Part shown: positions 44,171-54,656 of the stretch, piece by piece
Numbering within the stretch: the stretch's first letter is position 1
How the letters are laid out: the number at the start of each line of letters is the position of its first letter
Origin: Bos javanicus
Lineage: Eukaryota; Chordata; Mammalia; Artiodactyla; Bovidae
Assembly (NCBI RefSeq): GCF_032452875.1
Contig: NC_083871.1
Location: forward strand, 2,951,692 to 3,015,691
Reading direction: 5' to 3'
DNA length: 64,000 bases
The notes under the pieces: model-generated
Told to the model about the DNA's origin: nothing
Seen by the model: only the letters and a program-made list of their open reading frames with translations
Database searches by the model: none
Translations under genes and position numbers: made by a program

Positions 44171-46217
44171 GAAGTGCCTAGCCTTGCTAAGAGCCAAAGT
44201 TACAAAAGCATGTGTGGGAGTGAGGTGGAGCTCTAGCTCCAGGAATGTCCCTCAGTCTGGAGGTCACTCTCAAGGGTGCCTGCCTCGGGGGCCAGCTACC
44301 TGAAAGTGAATCTTTGTCCTGGCTCTGCCTCCTATCTATATGGATAAAAGCACTGCTGGTGACGATGAGGATTTTGAGGACACAGATAGGGAATTGCAGG
44401 ATCTGGTCAGATTGGAAGTACAGTGGGCTTCTTCCTTTGTTAGTGTTAACTGTTAGTCGACCAGAGAAAGCTCTCTGATGCCTTTTGTCTCAACTCCTTA
44501 GATAGTCTTTTCTGTGGAATCTGTGGAAATGAACTGGAAGAATTGGCTCTAATAGCGTGAGGACAAAAATCACTTTTTCCTCGTTGGCCACCTCCGTATC
44601 ACCTCTTTTGCTATAGTGGTGTGGTGACACTCAGAAGGGACATCTTGATTGTTGTTCATCCCTTTACGACTCACCACTTCTACTGCAGTCAGGACTGTAC
44701 TTGGGAATGTGCACAGGCACACATAAGATGGATGCTTCCCCTAGGAGTCCTAGCTTGCAAAACATTCTGGGAAAACTACTCTTCTTCACCCCGAATGCAT
44801 CAGAGAAAAGAGTGAATCAAACAACGGTCTTGGTGGTATGGAACTAAATCAGTCTGGGATGCTATCAGGTCTACCCCTGGTGCATCTCCACCTCGCCTCA
44901 GTGGTGGAACTGGGGGGAACGAGTAACCTGTCTGCATCAGTAAGGGACAGACTAAGCCTGACCAGGGAAGGAAAGCTTCAGTGAAAAGTTTGTCTACACC
45001 CCCGTCTAAAGTAGGGAAGAATGCTTCCTGTGGAAAAAAGCCACAGCTGTGGATGCCATTTTTTTCTCTCTTACAGAATGGAGCTAGCAGTTCAAGAACC
45101 ATTCCTTTAAAATGTATTAAACAAACAAACAGACTGGGACAACTTTGATCCCCAGAGTTTAAAAAGACATGCCTGATCTTCTGTGATGCTGAATGGCCAT
45201 GGTATCCTTTGGAAGATGGGGAACACTGGCCTGTTAAAGGGTCTCTTAATTATGATACTGTTTTACAACTAGACCGGTTCCATAGAAACAAGAGAAATGG
45301 ATAGAAATGCTATATGTGTTGCTCTTTGTCTCTCTTGAGACAAGCCAGACTTATGTCCTAAGGGTGCAGATTTGGGTGTGAAACCTTCAGCTCCCTCCTA
45401 TTCTCTTACTCTGCCCCTGTATCTGGGGCTCCCAACTGAATAGGCTGAGAATCAGAGCACCCTTCCAGAAGGCACTGCCTCAGTCTAGGTAGAAATTCAA
45501 ACAGTCCCAATTGTGGTCCAGACTATTTAGAGGACCCAAAAATTGCATAGAAACCTTTTTGGGACTAACTACTTTATGACCTTACTTGGAAGGATGTGAT
45601 GTATATCTTGGGAAAAACACTAAGCCCTGACTCATACTCTCAAGTTTTGGGGAAAGCTACTACTTTTGGAGATGAATGGCTTGAATGTGAGATAAGGGGA
45701 AAGAGGGAGCATGAAATAGCCCTCCTCCCTACTGGGAGCCAAGAAATTCCTGTAACAGAGCCACTTTGTATTCTTTGTATTCAGAGGTATGCTTGTAGTA
45801 CTCAAGTAAGCACGTGCTAAGACTATGCTAAGTTTTCTGACATAAAACAGGGAGAGAAGGAAATCCTGGTAAATTCCTAGATAATTATGGGACACTCTCT
45901 ACAAGTTTACTGATGTTGATCCTGAAAGTTCAGAGGGATAAATCATCTTAAAAGATAGATTTCTCACTCAATGGGCTCCAGATATCTGCTGTAAGTTATG
46001 AAAACAGGCTTTTGGATGAAATCAGTTAAGAAAAAAAAAACACAAAAACCTGTTACAGCTGGCTCAGACTATATATTATGGTACATAATATGTGGAGGAA
46101 AATGAAAGGCAAAAAAGAACCAGGTAAAAGACTGAAGCTGCAATAATTGCTGATGGACCTGCTCTGAAACAGCCTGAAAAAATTGCCCAGAGGGACCCAG
46201 GTGAAAAAGGATGGACT
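44171..46217 (+). pseudogene. ERV leader and gag remnant
   Basis: 44171-45090 is leader-like sequence without a clear frame. From about 45110 a degraded matrix-like part is visible (a 'CDAEWPWYP' stretch near 45185) and weaker gag sequence to 46200. Stops in every frame. No functional capsid domain could be traced. Confidence 0.5.
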
Positions 46218-46328
46218 TGTTATTACTGTGGAAAGAAGAGACATGTCAAATGGGACTGCCCTCAGGCATCTAAACCACCCCCATCTCCATGTCTGGTCTG
46301 CAAAGGACAATACTGGAGAAGAGACTGC
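46218..46328 (+). pseudogene. ERV nucleocapsid zinc knuckles
   Basis: Two knuckles lie in one frame, 30 bp apart. The first (46218-46259) keeps C-x2-C-x4-H-x4-C. In the second (46290-46328) the histidine position reads Tyr, so it should not bind zinc normally. Two knuckles per nucleocapsid occur in several retrovirus groups; most gammaretroviruses have one. Confidence 0.8.
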
Positions 46329-46424
46329 CCTCTGAGATGTAGGCCCCAGGTGTCAGACTCTCAAGACAATTGGGACTCAAGGTCCTCGGGAGTCCCCACA
46401 TAAGTTCCCAACCTAATAACACCT

Positions 46425-46740
46425 GAGGAACCCTGGGTATTAATAATTGTGAGGGGGCAAATCAGTCGATCTTCTTTGGGATACTAGGGCAACTTTTTGC
46501 TCGCTAATGTTCCTGGTCTGCTTTCCTCCTGATCCACCACTGTAATGGGCTGCCAGGACAAGCCAAATGCTATTATTTCAGTCATCCTTTAAGCTGCAGC
46601 TGGGACTCTGTGCTGTTTACTCACGAGTTTCTGATCATGCCACAATTTCCTTCACCCCTTCTGGAAAGGGACATACTGAACAAGGTCCAGGCCTCTGTTT
46701 TCGTGAATATGGATCCTTCTCTTTCTCTCCCATTAATTGA
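46425..46740 (+). pseudogene. ERV protease remnant
   Basis: A degraded aspartic protease start: an 'LLWDTRAT' stretch at about 46474-46494 corresponds to the catalytic DTGA, with Gly replaced by Arg. It is in a different frame from the zinc knuckles. The rest is poorly preserved. Confidence 0.55.
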
Positions 46741-46849
46741 ACAAAATTTAAATCCTAGAGTGTGAGCTGATGGAAAAGCTATGAGTTGAGCACAAAATAC
46801 TGTTTCTGTCTTTATCAAGCTCAAAGACCCTCACCTATTTTCACATCAA

Positions 46850-47200
46850 AAGAAGTATCCATTAAAGGCTGAGGTGTTAAGGAACAGTTAAAACCCATCA
46901 CTGAGAATTTAAAGGAACAAGGGCTATTAATTCCCTTGATCAGTCCATACAACACTCCTATTTTGGGTATAAGAAAGTCAAATGATAAATGGAGACTTGT
47001 TCAAGATATATGAATAATAAGTGTCTAATCCTTGTACTTTATTTTCTGAAATTCTTAAACCAGCCAAATATGACTGTAAGACAATTGAGGGGATTCTTGG
47101 GCATTACAAGCTATTGCCACATTTGGATTCTGGGTTATGCGGAACTTGCCCAGCCTTTATATAAACCTATAACTGAGACTCAGTAGGTCCAAACTGACAA
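46850..47200 (+). pseudogene. ERV reverse transcriptase pieces
   Basis: 46856-47012 gives the reverse transcriptase N-terminal region ('YPLKAE', 'LLIPLISPYNTPI'). It is joined directly to a C-terminal connection segment ('QLRGFLGI', 'ELAQPLYKPI'; 47060-47186). The catalytic YXDD segment between them is deleted. Confidence 0.78.
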
Positions 47201-47316
47201 GCTTCAAATTGCTTTCTTAAAGGCTCCAAATTGAACATGCCTACAGGATCAGAGTTTAGTTTGTTACTGAAAAAATGCTATGGCCAGATTGAGTAAGGGT
47301 AATTGTTACTGTTGTT

Positions 47317-47604
47317 TTGCTAATGCCTAAAGCTCATAAGTTTACTAATGGGCAAAATCTTACTGTACTGACTTCTCATGATGTAAGTGGCATCTTAAAC
47401 TCTAAAGTTGATAGTGACAATGACTCCATCTTTAAAGCTGCTATAACTCAAGGGGTGTCAAAAGCTCTAGGAATAGAATATCACACTGTTCCTGGAGACC
47501 TCAATCTTCAGAAAAAGTTGAAAAGGCTACTGACATTATTAAAAAACACCCATGTAAGTCAACTCAGGAAACACAAGAGAGTTGGTTTAAAGTTTTACCT
47601 GTAG
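47317..47604 (+). pseudogene. ERV RNase H start fused to integrase core
   Basis: A 95-codon frame opens with RNase H-like residues ('FTNGQNLTV'), then jumps to an integrase core stretch ('SDNDSIF', 'GVSKALGIEYH') with the catalytic-region D-N pair. The intervening RNase H active site and integrase zinc domain are deleted in frame. This is a deletion scar, not a functional fusion. Confidence 0.72.
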
Positions 47605-47829
47605 GTTTAATGAGGGCTCAACAGCCCCTAAAAAAAAGGGACTGTCTCTCTGACAGACTGATTTTGCATACAGTCATTGTCATAGATCCTAAAGCCTTAG
47701 AAGAATTTGACTCAGCTTTCAGCTTTTCAACCTCCTCATCAGTTGAAGTCTTCCCATGGTGGGTTTCTCCACTTCAAGGAAAGAACTTTCTTCAATTTTG
47801 TGAATACCTTCACTTCTTGATCTGATGAC

Positions 47830-48205
47830 ATTTAACAACCCTAAGATGGACTGATATAACATATTGTACCTTAATTATGGACATAATGTGATTTTTAATT
47901 TTGATTAGGTTTTAATTTGGTTTGATGACTATTTTGCCTTCCATATGTAACTGTAAAATTGGCTTTGTTTCTAACTGTCTGAAAGTTTTTAAGTTACAAA
48001 AGGTTGTCCAGGCTCCTATGAGTGCCACAGTCTCATCCAACTATTACTTGGGGCCCATGGATCAGAGACTTTCCATATGAGGGTTAGGAGAGTATGTTGC
48101 CTCAGTAATTTAGGGACCACGCTCCTCAACAACAGGAGGTAGTTATGGAATGAACACAGTGCCTCTTTCCTTTGGCAACATAGTTCTGTTAAAATAAAAG
48201 AGGGA
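47830..48205 (+). pseudogene. ERV env transmembrane end and purine tract
   Basis: A degraded hydrophobic span followed by a cytoplasmic-tail-like part ('GFVSNCLKVFKLQ', about 47975) is consistent with the end of a transmembrane subunit. Surface subunit and fusion peptide are absent. A purine-rich AAAATAAAAGAGGGAA tract directly precedes the 3' LTR, as a primer for plus-strand synthesis would. Confidence 0.6.
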
Positions 48206-48484
48206 ATGTCATCCTATCTCAAAAATGCATACTGTGGGAAAGGGTCCTGGTGAAATTCCATCAGCCTTGAGGTGTCTCTCTTATCTGATTAATAGCTTTC
48301 TAACAGACATAAAACAACTTGCAAGGGGGGCACTCTCCATCCCGCCTTCTGATGTCTATGCCAGAAGCTTTTTCTGTCCTTTTTAACTTTAATAAAGCTC
48401 TGCTACACAAAGGCTCTTGAGTGATCAAGCCTGGTCCCTGGTCCCTAAGCTAAATCTTCTTCGGGTATCAGGAATCCAATATCA
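48206..48484 (+). mobile_element. 3' LTR of the ERV
   Basis: Begins TGTCATCC after the purine tract and ends ATATCA. It has an AATAAA in TTTAATAAAGCTCTGC (about 48390) and a GAGTGATCAAGCCTGG U5 part. 279 bp is short for this family, judging by the 519-bp solo LTR at 36656. Confidence 0.78.
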
Positions 48485-48488
48485 TAAT

Positions 48489-50119
48489 GATCCAAATGAT
48501 ATCATATGATATCAAATATCATAATGATCAAAGGATGAATCCAACAGGAAGATATAACAATTGTAAATATCTATGCAACTAACATAGGAGCACCTCAATA
48601 CATAAGACAAACACTAACAGACATAAAAGGAGAAATTGACAGTAACACAGTAATAGTAGGAGATTTTAACACCCCGCTTACACCAATGGACAGTTCATCA
48701 AGACAGAAAATTAATAAGGAAACACAAGTCTTAAATGATACATTAGATGAGATGGATCTCATTGATATCTTCAGGACATCCCATCCAAATGCAGGAGAAT
48801 ACACCTTCTTCTCAAGTGCATATAGAACATTCTCCAGGATAGATCACACTTTGGGTCACATATCAAACTTCAGTAAATTTAAGAAAATTGAAATTATATC
48901 AGGCATCTTCTCTGACCATAATGGTATGAGACTAGATATCAATTACAGGAAAGAAAAAAAAAAGCTGTAAGAAACACAAACACATGGAGATTAAGCAATA
49001 TATTTCTAAATAACCAACAGGTTACTGAAGAAATCAAAAGGGAAATCAAAAAATTTCTAGAAACAAATGACAATGTAAACATGACAACTCAAAACCTATG
49101 GGATGCAGCAAAACCAGTTCTAATAGCAACACAATACTACCTCAAGAAATACGAAAAACATCAAATAGACAATCTAACTTTACACATAAAACAACTGGAA
49201 AAAGAAGAACAAAAAAAATAGCAGAAGGAAAGAAATCATAAGGATCTAAGCAGAAATAAATGAAAAACAAATGAAAGAAACAATAGTAAAGATAAATAAA
49301 ACTAAAAGTTGGTTCTTTGAGAAGATAAAAAAAACCTGACAAACCTTTAGCCAGACTCATCAAAAAACAAAACAAACAAACAAACAAAGAGAATAGAATC
49401 AAATCAACAAAATTAGAAATGAAAGAGAGGTTACAAGAGACAATGCAGAAATATAAATGATTATAAGAGACTATTATGAAAAACAACATGACAATAAAAT
49501 GGGTAACTTGGAAGAAATGGACAGATTCTTAGAAAAGTTCAATATTCCAAGGCTGAACCAGGAAAAAATAGAAATTATGAAAAACCCAAATACAAGCACT
49601 GAAATTCAAGCTGTGATTAAAAATCTCCCAAAAAACAAAAGCCCAGGCCAGATGGCTTCATAGAAGAATCCTATCAAAAATTTAGAAAAGAGCTAATGTC
49701 TATCCTTCTAAAACTCTTTCAAAAAATTGCAGAGGAAGGAACACTTCCAAAATCATTCTATGAGGCCACCATCACACTGATACCAAAACCAGTAAAAGAC
49801 AACACAAAAAAGAAAACTACAGGCCAATATCACAGGTGAATATAGATGCAAAAATCCTCAACAGTATTTTAGCAAACAGAATTCAGAAACACATCAAAAA
49901 GCTCATACACCATGATCGATTTGAGTTTATTTCAAGGATGCAAGGATCCTTCAACATTCACAAATCAATCAATGTGATACTCCATGTAAACAAGTTGAAA
50001 GATAAAAACCATATGGTAATTAATCTCAATAGTTGCAGAAAAAGTCTTTGACAAAATTCAACACCCATTTTTGATAAAAACTCTTAAAAAATGGGTATAG
50101 AAGGAACCTACCTCAACAT
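48489..50119 (+). pseudogene. L1 ORF2, endonuclease and reverse transcriptase
   Basis: After a short duplicated AT-rich junction (48485-48535) ORF2 continues. Frame 48686-48970 and its upstream give 'VGDFNTPLTPMD', 'SRIDHTLG' and 'SDHNGMRLDI', the endonuclease active-site segments. Frames 49457-49663 and 49836-50051 give the reverse transcriptase start ('MNIDAKILNSILANRIQKHI'). A BovB tail interrupts it at 50120. Confidence 0.9.
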
Positions 50120-50443
50120 CAGTTCAGTTCAGTTCAGTTGCTCAGTCGTGTTTGAATCTTTGTGACCCCATGAATCACAGCACTCCAGGCCTCCCTGTCC
50201 ATCACCAACTCCCGGAGTTCACTCAGACTCATGTCCATCGAGCCGGTGATGCCATTCAGACATCTCATCCTCTGTCGTCCCCTTCTCCTCCTGCCCCCAA
50301 TCCTTCCCAGCATCAGAGTCCTTTCCAGTGAGTCAGGTTTTGCATGAGGTGGCAAAAGTATTGGAGTTTCAGCTTTAGCATCAGTCCTTCCAATGAACAC
50401 CCAGGACTGATCTTCTTTAGGATGGACTGATTGGATTTCCTGT
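50120..50443 (-). mobile_element. BovB LINE 3' end nested in L1
   Basis: (CAGTT)n tail complement, 3' UTR and the last coding part in reverse, ending GATGGACTGATTGGATTTCC. An 8-bp TSD, CTCAACAT, lies at 50112-50119 and 50444-50451 within L1 ORF2. Confidence 0.93.
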
Positions 50444-50696
50444 CTCAACATAATAAAGGCCATATATGATAAGCCTACAACAAACATTATTCTCAATGGT
50501 GAAAAACTGAAAGCATTCCCTCTAAGATCAGGAACAAGACAAGGGTGTCCACTTTCACCACTATTATTCAACACAGTTCTAGAAATCCTAGCTATAGTAA
50601 TCTGAGAAGAAAAATAAAAGGAATCCAGATTTGAAAAGAAGAAGTAAATCTTTCACTGTTTGCAGATGATATGATATTGTACATAGAAAACCCTAA
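50444..50696 (+). pseudogene. L1 ORF2, catalytic reverse transcriptase segment
   Basis: The continuation encodes 'GCPLSPLLFNTVLEILA' and the intact catalytic segment LFADDMILYIENPKD (about 50655-50700). The L1 is then broken by a different L1 3' end. About 1 kb of ORF2 that should follow is missing. Confidence 0.88.
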
Positions 50697-50990
50697 AGAT
50701 AATAAATATGTATAATATCATATAAGAAATGAATTGCCAGTCCAGGTTTGATGCAGGATACAGGATGCTTGGGGCTGGTGCACTGTGATGACCCAGAGGG
50801 ATGGTATGGGGAGGGAGGTGGGAGGGGGGTTCAGGATTGGGAACACGTGTACACCTGTGGCGGATTCATGTTGATTATGGCAAAACCAATACAGTATTGT
50901 AAAGTAATTAGCCTCTAATTAAAGTAAATAGATTTTTTTTTAAATAAAATGGAGTAACAGGAAAAAAATAAATAAAAAATAAATAAACTT
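50697..50990 (+). mobile_element. L1-BT-type 3' end nested in L1
   Basis: ATTGCCAGTCCAGGTTTGATGC, GGATGCTTGGGGCTGGTGCA, the purine tract and CAATACAGTATTGTAAAG, then a long A-rich (AATAAA)-like tail. It separates ORF2 reverse transcriptase sequence from ORF2 C-terminal sequence at 50991. Either it inserted there and a deletion followed, or it replaced the missing kilobase. Confidence 0.85.
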
Positions 50991-51902
50991 TAAACTCAAA
51001 GTGGATCAAAGACCTAAATATTAAGACTAGAAACTATAAAACTTTTAAAACTTTTAGAGGAAAACTTAGGCATAACACTCAATGACATAAAGCAAGTTCC
51101 TCTATGAACCACCTCGCAGAGTAATGGAAATAAAAGCAAAAGTAAACAAATGCGACATGATTAAAGTTAAAAACATTTGCACAGCAAAAGAAACTATAAA
51201 CAATGTGAAAAGGTAATCCTCAGAATGGGAGAAAATAATAGCAAATGAAACAACTGGCATAGGATTTTCCAAAATACACAAGCAGCTCATATAGCTCAAC
51301 ACCAGAAAAACAAACAACCCAATCTAAAAGTGGGAAAAAGACCTAAACAGACATTTCTCCAAAGAAGACATACAGATGGCTAAAAGATCCTGAACATCAC
51401 TCATTATTAGAGAAATGCAAATCAAAACCACAATGAAATATCACCTCACACCGGTCAGAATGGCCATCATCAAAAAGTCTACAAACAATAAATGCTGAAG
51501 AGGATGTGGAGAAAAGGAATGTTCTTGCACTGTTGGTGGGAATGTAAATTGATGCAGCCACTATGAAAGATGGTATGGTGATTCCTTACAAAACTAGGAA
51601 TAAAATCACCATATGAACCAGCAATCCCACTCTCAGCCATATATCCCAAGGAAATCAAAATTGAAAAAGACAATTTTTGAGGTGGATGAAACTAGAACCT
51701 ATTAAACAGAGTGAAGTAAGTCAGGAAAAGAAAGATAAACTTCATATTCTAATGCATATATGTGGAATATATAAAAATGGTACTGAAGAGTTTATATACA
51801 GGGCAGCAATGGAGAAAGAGACATATAAAATAGACTTATGGACATGGGGAAAGGGGAGGAGAGGGTGAGATGTATATAGAGAGTAATATGGAAACTTACA
51901 TT
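50991..51902 (+). pseudogene. L1 ORF2 C-terminus and start of 3' UTR
   Basis: Translation recalls the ORF2 C-terminus ('KVNKCDMIKVKNICTAKET', 'WEKIIANETTGIGFSKIHKQ', 'MQIKTTMKYHLTPVRMAI'), interrupted by stops. About 170 bp of the usual 3' segment (from GTTCATTGCAG to CATTTGAATCAG) is deleted near 51675. Confidence 0.85.
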
Positions 51903-52506
51903 CAATTCAGTTCAGTTCAGTCGCTCAGTCGTGTCCGACTCTTTGCAACCCCATGAACCGCAGCACGCCAGGCCTCCCTGTCCATCACCAACTCCCGGAG
52001 TTCACTCAGACTCACATCCATCAGGTCAATGATGCCATCCAGCCATCTCATCCTCTGTCGTCCCCTTCTCCTCCTGCCCCAAACCAGAGTCTTTTCCAAT
52101 GAGTCAACTCTTCACATGAGGTGGCCAAAGTACTGGAGTTTCAGCTTTAGCATCATTCCTTCCAAAGAACACCCAGGGCTGATCTCCTTTAGAATGGACT
52201 GGTTGGATCTCCTTGCAGTCCAAGGGACTCTCAAGAGTCTTCTCCAACACCACAGTTCAAAAGCATCAATTCTTCTCTGCTCAGCTTTCTTCACAGTCCA
52301 ACTCTCACATCCATACATGACCACTGGAAAAACCATAGCCTTGACTAGACAGACCTTTGTTGGCAAAATAATGTCTCTGCTTTTCAATATGCTTTCTAGG
52401 TTGGTCATAACTTTTCTTCCAAGGAGTAAGCGTCTTTTAATTTCATGGCTACAGTCACCATCTGCAGTGATTTTGGAGCCCCAAAAAATAAAGTCAGACA
52501 CTGTTT
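51903..52506 (-). mobile_element. BovB LINE 3' end nested in L1 3' UTR
   Basis: (TTCAG)n tail complement at 51903, then the 3' UTR and C-terminal part; minus frames 52112-52579 and 51917-52099 read long BovB pieces ('GSKITADGDCSHEIKRRLLL', 'MRWLDGIIDLMD') almost without damage. The L1 3' UTR resumes after it. A small deletion has removed part of the 'LGGIGGRR' region (52078-52088). Confidence 0.93.
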
Positions 52507-52720
52507 CCATATGTAAAATAGATAGGCAATGGGAATTTGCTGTATGTCTCAGGAAACTCAAACAGGGGCTCTGTATCAACCTAGAGGGGTGGGATGGAGA
52601 CAGAGGTTCAAAAGGGGGATATATGTATACCTACAGCTGATTCCTGTTGAAGTTTGACAGAAAACAACAAAATTCTGTAAAGAAATTATCCTTAAATAAA
52701 AAATTAAAATTAAATTAAAA
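52507..52720 (+). mobile_element. L1 3' UTR end
   Basis: CCATATGTAAAATAGATAGGC, GGAATTTGCTGTATGTCTC, CAGGGGCTCTGTATCAACC and GAAAACAACAAAATTCTGTAAAG, then an A-rich tail (52693-52720) made of AAATT units. It closes the L1 that starts near 39142. Confidence 0.85.
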
Positions 52721-52723
52721 AAA

Positions 52724-52916
52724 CAGGGGCTCTGAACATATGCCTCTGAAGGAGGTGAGATTTGTGCTGCTATTGGGGATTGTGTTCTTTTTTCAAGTAT
52801 TTTATATTGATCATGTTTACCATATGATGGTAATTAATGGTAATTCATTTTTGATGTTTTCTGAAGAATTTTAATTATTAAATAAATGTTCTTAAGTCAA
52901 AAAAAGAAAAAAAAAA
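52724..52916 (+). other. possible L1 3'-transduced sequence with second A tail
   Basis: About 175 bp of non-L1 DNA follows the L1 tail and ends with AATAAA at 52881-52886 and an A-rich tract at 52899-52916. That arrangement is what read-through of the L1 signal to a downstream signal leaves behind. A 14-bp AAACAGGGGCTCTG at its start also occurs in the L1 3' UTR (52560-52573), so a rearrangement is an alternative. No TSD could be identified. Confidence 0.4.
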
Positions 52917-53159
52917 TCAAGGGAGTCCGGTACTCATTAGCAACAAGCTAAATATAGGGGTAGATATAAATTTACTAGAGAAAACCAAGAAAGGGACTGC
53001 TAAAAAGAGTCCAACCAGGGTCAGAAAAAGTCTGAAAGACTGACCTTAAACACTACCTATGTGAGAGTGCCTAGCAGCAGTTGTGCCAGAAATGGAGCAA
53101 TTCATGTGCCCATGAATTGTCAAAAGCAATAGAGTAACTAGCTGACAATTAGTGGAGCC

Positions 53160-53420
53160 TAATATCTGTCATATCCTTAACTGTGTTCTTATTTTCATTC
53201 TGAATTTTAATTGAACATTCTCATCTTTTAAAAATTTTATTCTATTTAAATGTGACATAAATCTCTTTTTGTTCCTTTATTTTTATTCATACATTCATTA
53301 TACTTATATTTTTAAATTAGTTATGCAAAAAACAATTTCTTTGTCTTTTGGTTCTTCTTGAGATTTATTTTCCATTGTAATCTCTGCTGTTATTTTACTT
53401 ATATTCTTTATTCTATTTTT
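53160..53420 (-). repeat. unnamed interspersed repeat, copy 2
   Basis: Reverse complement of 21022-21281 over about 260 bp with few differences; flanks do not match. It is interrupted by no other element. On the minus strand a frame from 53501 runs through it for 65 codons without any recognised motif. Confidence 0.75.
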
Positions 53421-54416
53421 AATAGCTACAGGCAGCATAACATAGATATCATGAAGAGAGACAGAGTCACCAAAACCAATGCCAATACAGAGAGAGTCCA
53501 CATGCCAAAGGCTGCCCGTTTTAGCACTGACATCAGAAGTTTCACACTGTGGGTAAATAGACTTTACTGGGAGTCACAGGTTTTTGTAATCAGTCCCTGA
53601 CTACAAAGGGCTATTATACAGATAATTTGTCCATACTAGCACTACAGCTTCAATTCTCTCTTTTTGGTGGGTCAGGCAATATTATTTATTGATTCCTATT
53701 TAGCATTTCCAGTACTTGAAGGGCAGATTCATGCCTCTGTTTTATAAAGCTATATAGAGGAAAATTTCCCCAGTCAGACACATTAAGCAACTCCATTATG
53801 CATTCAGGTAAAATAATGAACTTATTTCACATATTTGAATATAGTAATTTTCACCTAAACTTTCAACTTAATCCCACCAACCTTTGCATTCTTAGTTGTG
53901 ACCTATTAGGATTTTACCAACAGAATGTGTTTCTACAACACTAATAGGGATATGTTTCCACTAGGGCATAGTATACTTTTCCATAAAATGTTCAGGTAAT
54001 AGTGACAAAAATTCTTCACATAAAGATAGCTTATATATTAAAATTTCCATTCAAATGTTCACCTTAATTCTATCAATATTTGCATTTACGTTTTCTCTTA
54101 ATTTAATTTCAGCCCCATTGGGACTTCAATGGATTTGGCACCAAAATGCATGGGGCTCCTATATAAAGGAGTCCCCAAAACTTCTTTTCTTCCTCTTGTA
54201 ACAGTTTCACTCATTCATATGCAAAATTGCTTAGGTTCCCAGAAGGCTGGGAACTGAGCCAAAGAATCTGGCACTTTCTCCAAAATTTACCTGATTAAAT
54301 ATTGGGATTATTGCCTAGGATATTGGAACTATTGCCTAGGATACTGGAAGTTTGGCTTCTCATTACTATATTTGCTTTTCAGCTTTCTTATTTCTTCAAA
54401 CTGGGTTGAATAAAAA
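53421..54416. other. unassigned sequence
   Basis: No family recognised. A CAGGTAATA...CACCTTAAT-type segment near 54000 resembles one near 53815, about 200 bp earlier, suggesting a decayed tandem duplication. A 21-bp ATTGCCTAGGATATTGGAACT-like unit occurs twice at 54310-54350. Confidence 0.35.
54152..54176. promoter_or_regulatory. TATA-like box in the loop of an inverted repeat
   Basis: GGGGCTCC and GGAGTCCCC pair (one bulged base) around TATATAAA. The layout could be an LTR core promoter or just a chance palindrome; nothing downstream is a gene. Confidence 0.3.
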
Positions 54417-54612
54417 TAAAATAAAACACATGTTCCCCATCCTGAACCCTCCTCCCACCTACCTCCCCATACCATCCCTCTGGTATACTTGTGGTGGATT
54501 CATTTTGATATATGGCAAAACCAATACAATATTGTAAAGTTAAAAAATAAAATTGAATTTTAAAAAATTTAAAAAATATAAAATAAAACAAAGCAAAAAA
54601 AAAAAAATGATG
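54417..54612 (+). mobile_element. L1-BT 3' end with 5' inversion
   Basis: 54427-54483 is the reversed 3' UTR segment (CACATGTTCCCCATCCTGAACC...CCATCCCTCTGG); 54484-54560 is the directly following segment in forward orientation (TATACTTGTGGTGGATTC...CAATATTGTAAAG), then a long A-rich tail. The two parts meet at consecutive bases of the consensus, as twin priming produces. Confidence 0.85.
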
Positions 54613-54656
54613 TGTTTAGGGTCCTTCAATATTGGAGGACCAGTAAGAACTCTCAT

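Larger units (their letters stand above)
43118..48484 (+). mobile_element. defective class I-like endogenous retrovirus
   Basis: The element begins TGAAAGGG and ends ATATCA, with a 4-bp TSD, TAAT, at 43114-43117 and 48485-48488. It keeps the order LTR-related sequence, leader, gag remnant, nucleocapsid zinc knuckles, protease, reverse transcriptase pieces, RNase H start joined to integrase, env transmembrane end, purine tract, 3' LTR. Large internal deletions (reverse transcriptase core, RNase H core, most of env) and many stops make it inactive. A Bov-A2 is nested in the leader. LTR similarity to the solo LTR at 36656 suggests the same broad family (BTLTR1-like by memory). Confidence 0.85.

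Noticed and set aside
52029..52640. 203-codon plus-strand frame
   Set aside because: Antisense of a BovB C-terminal region; the true coding direction is minus.
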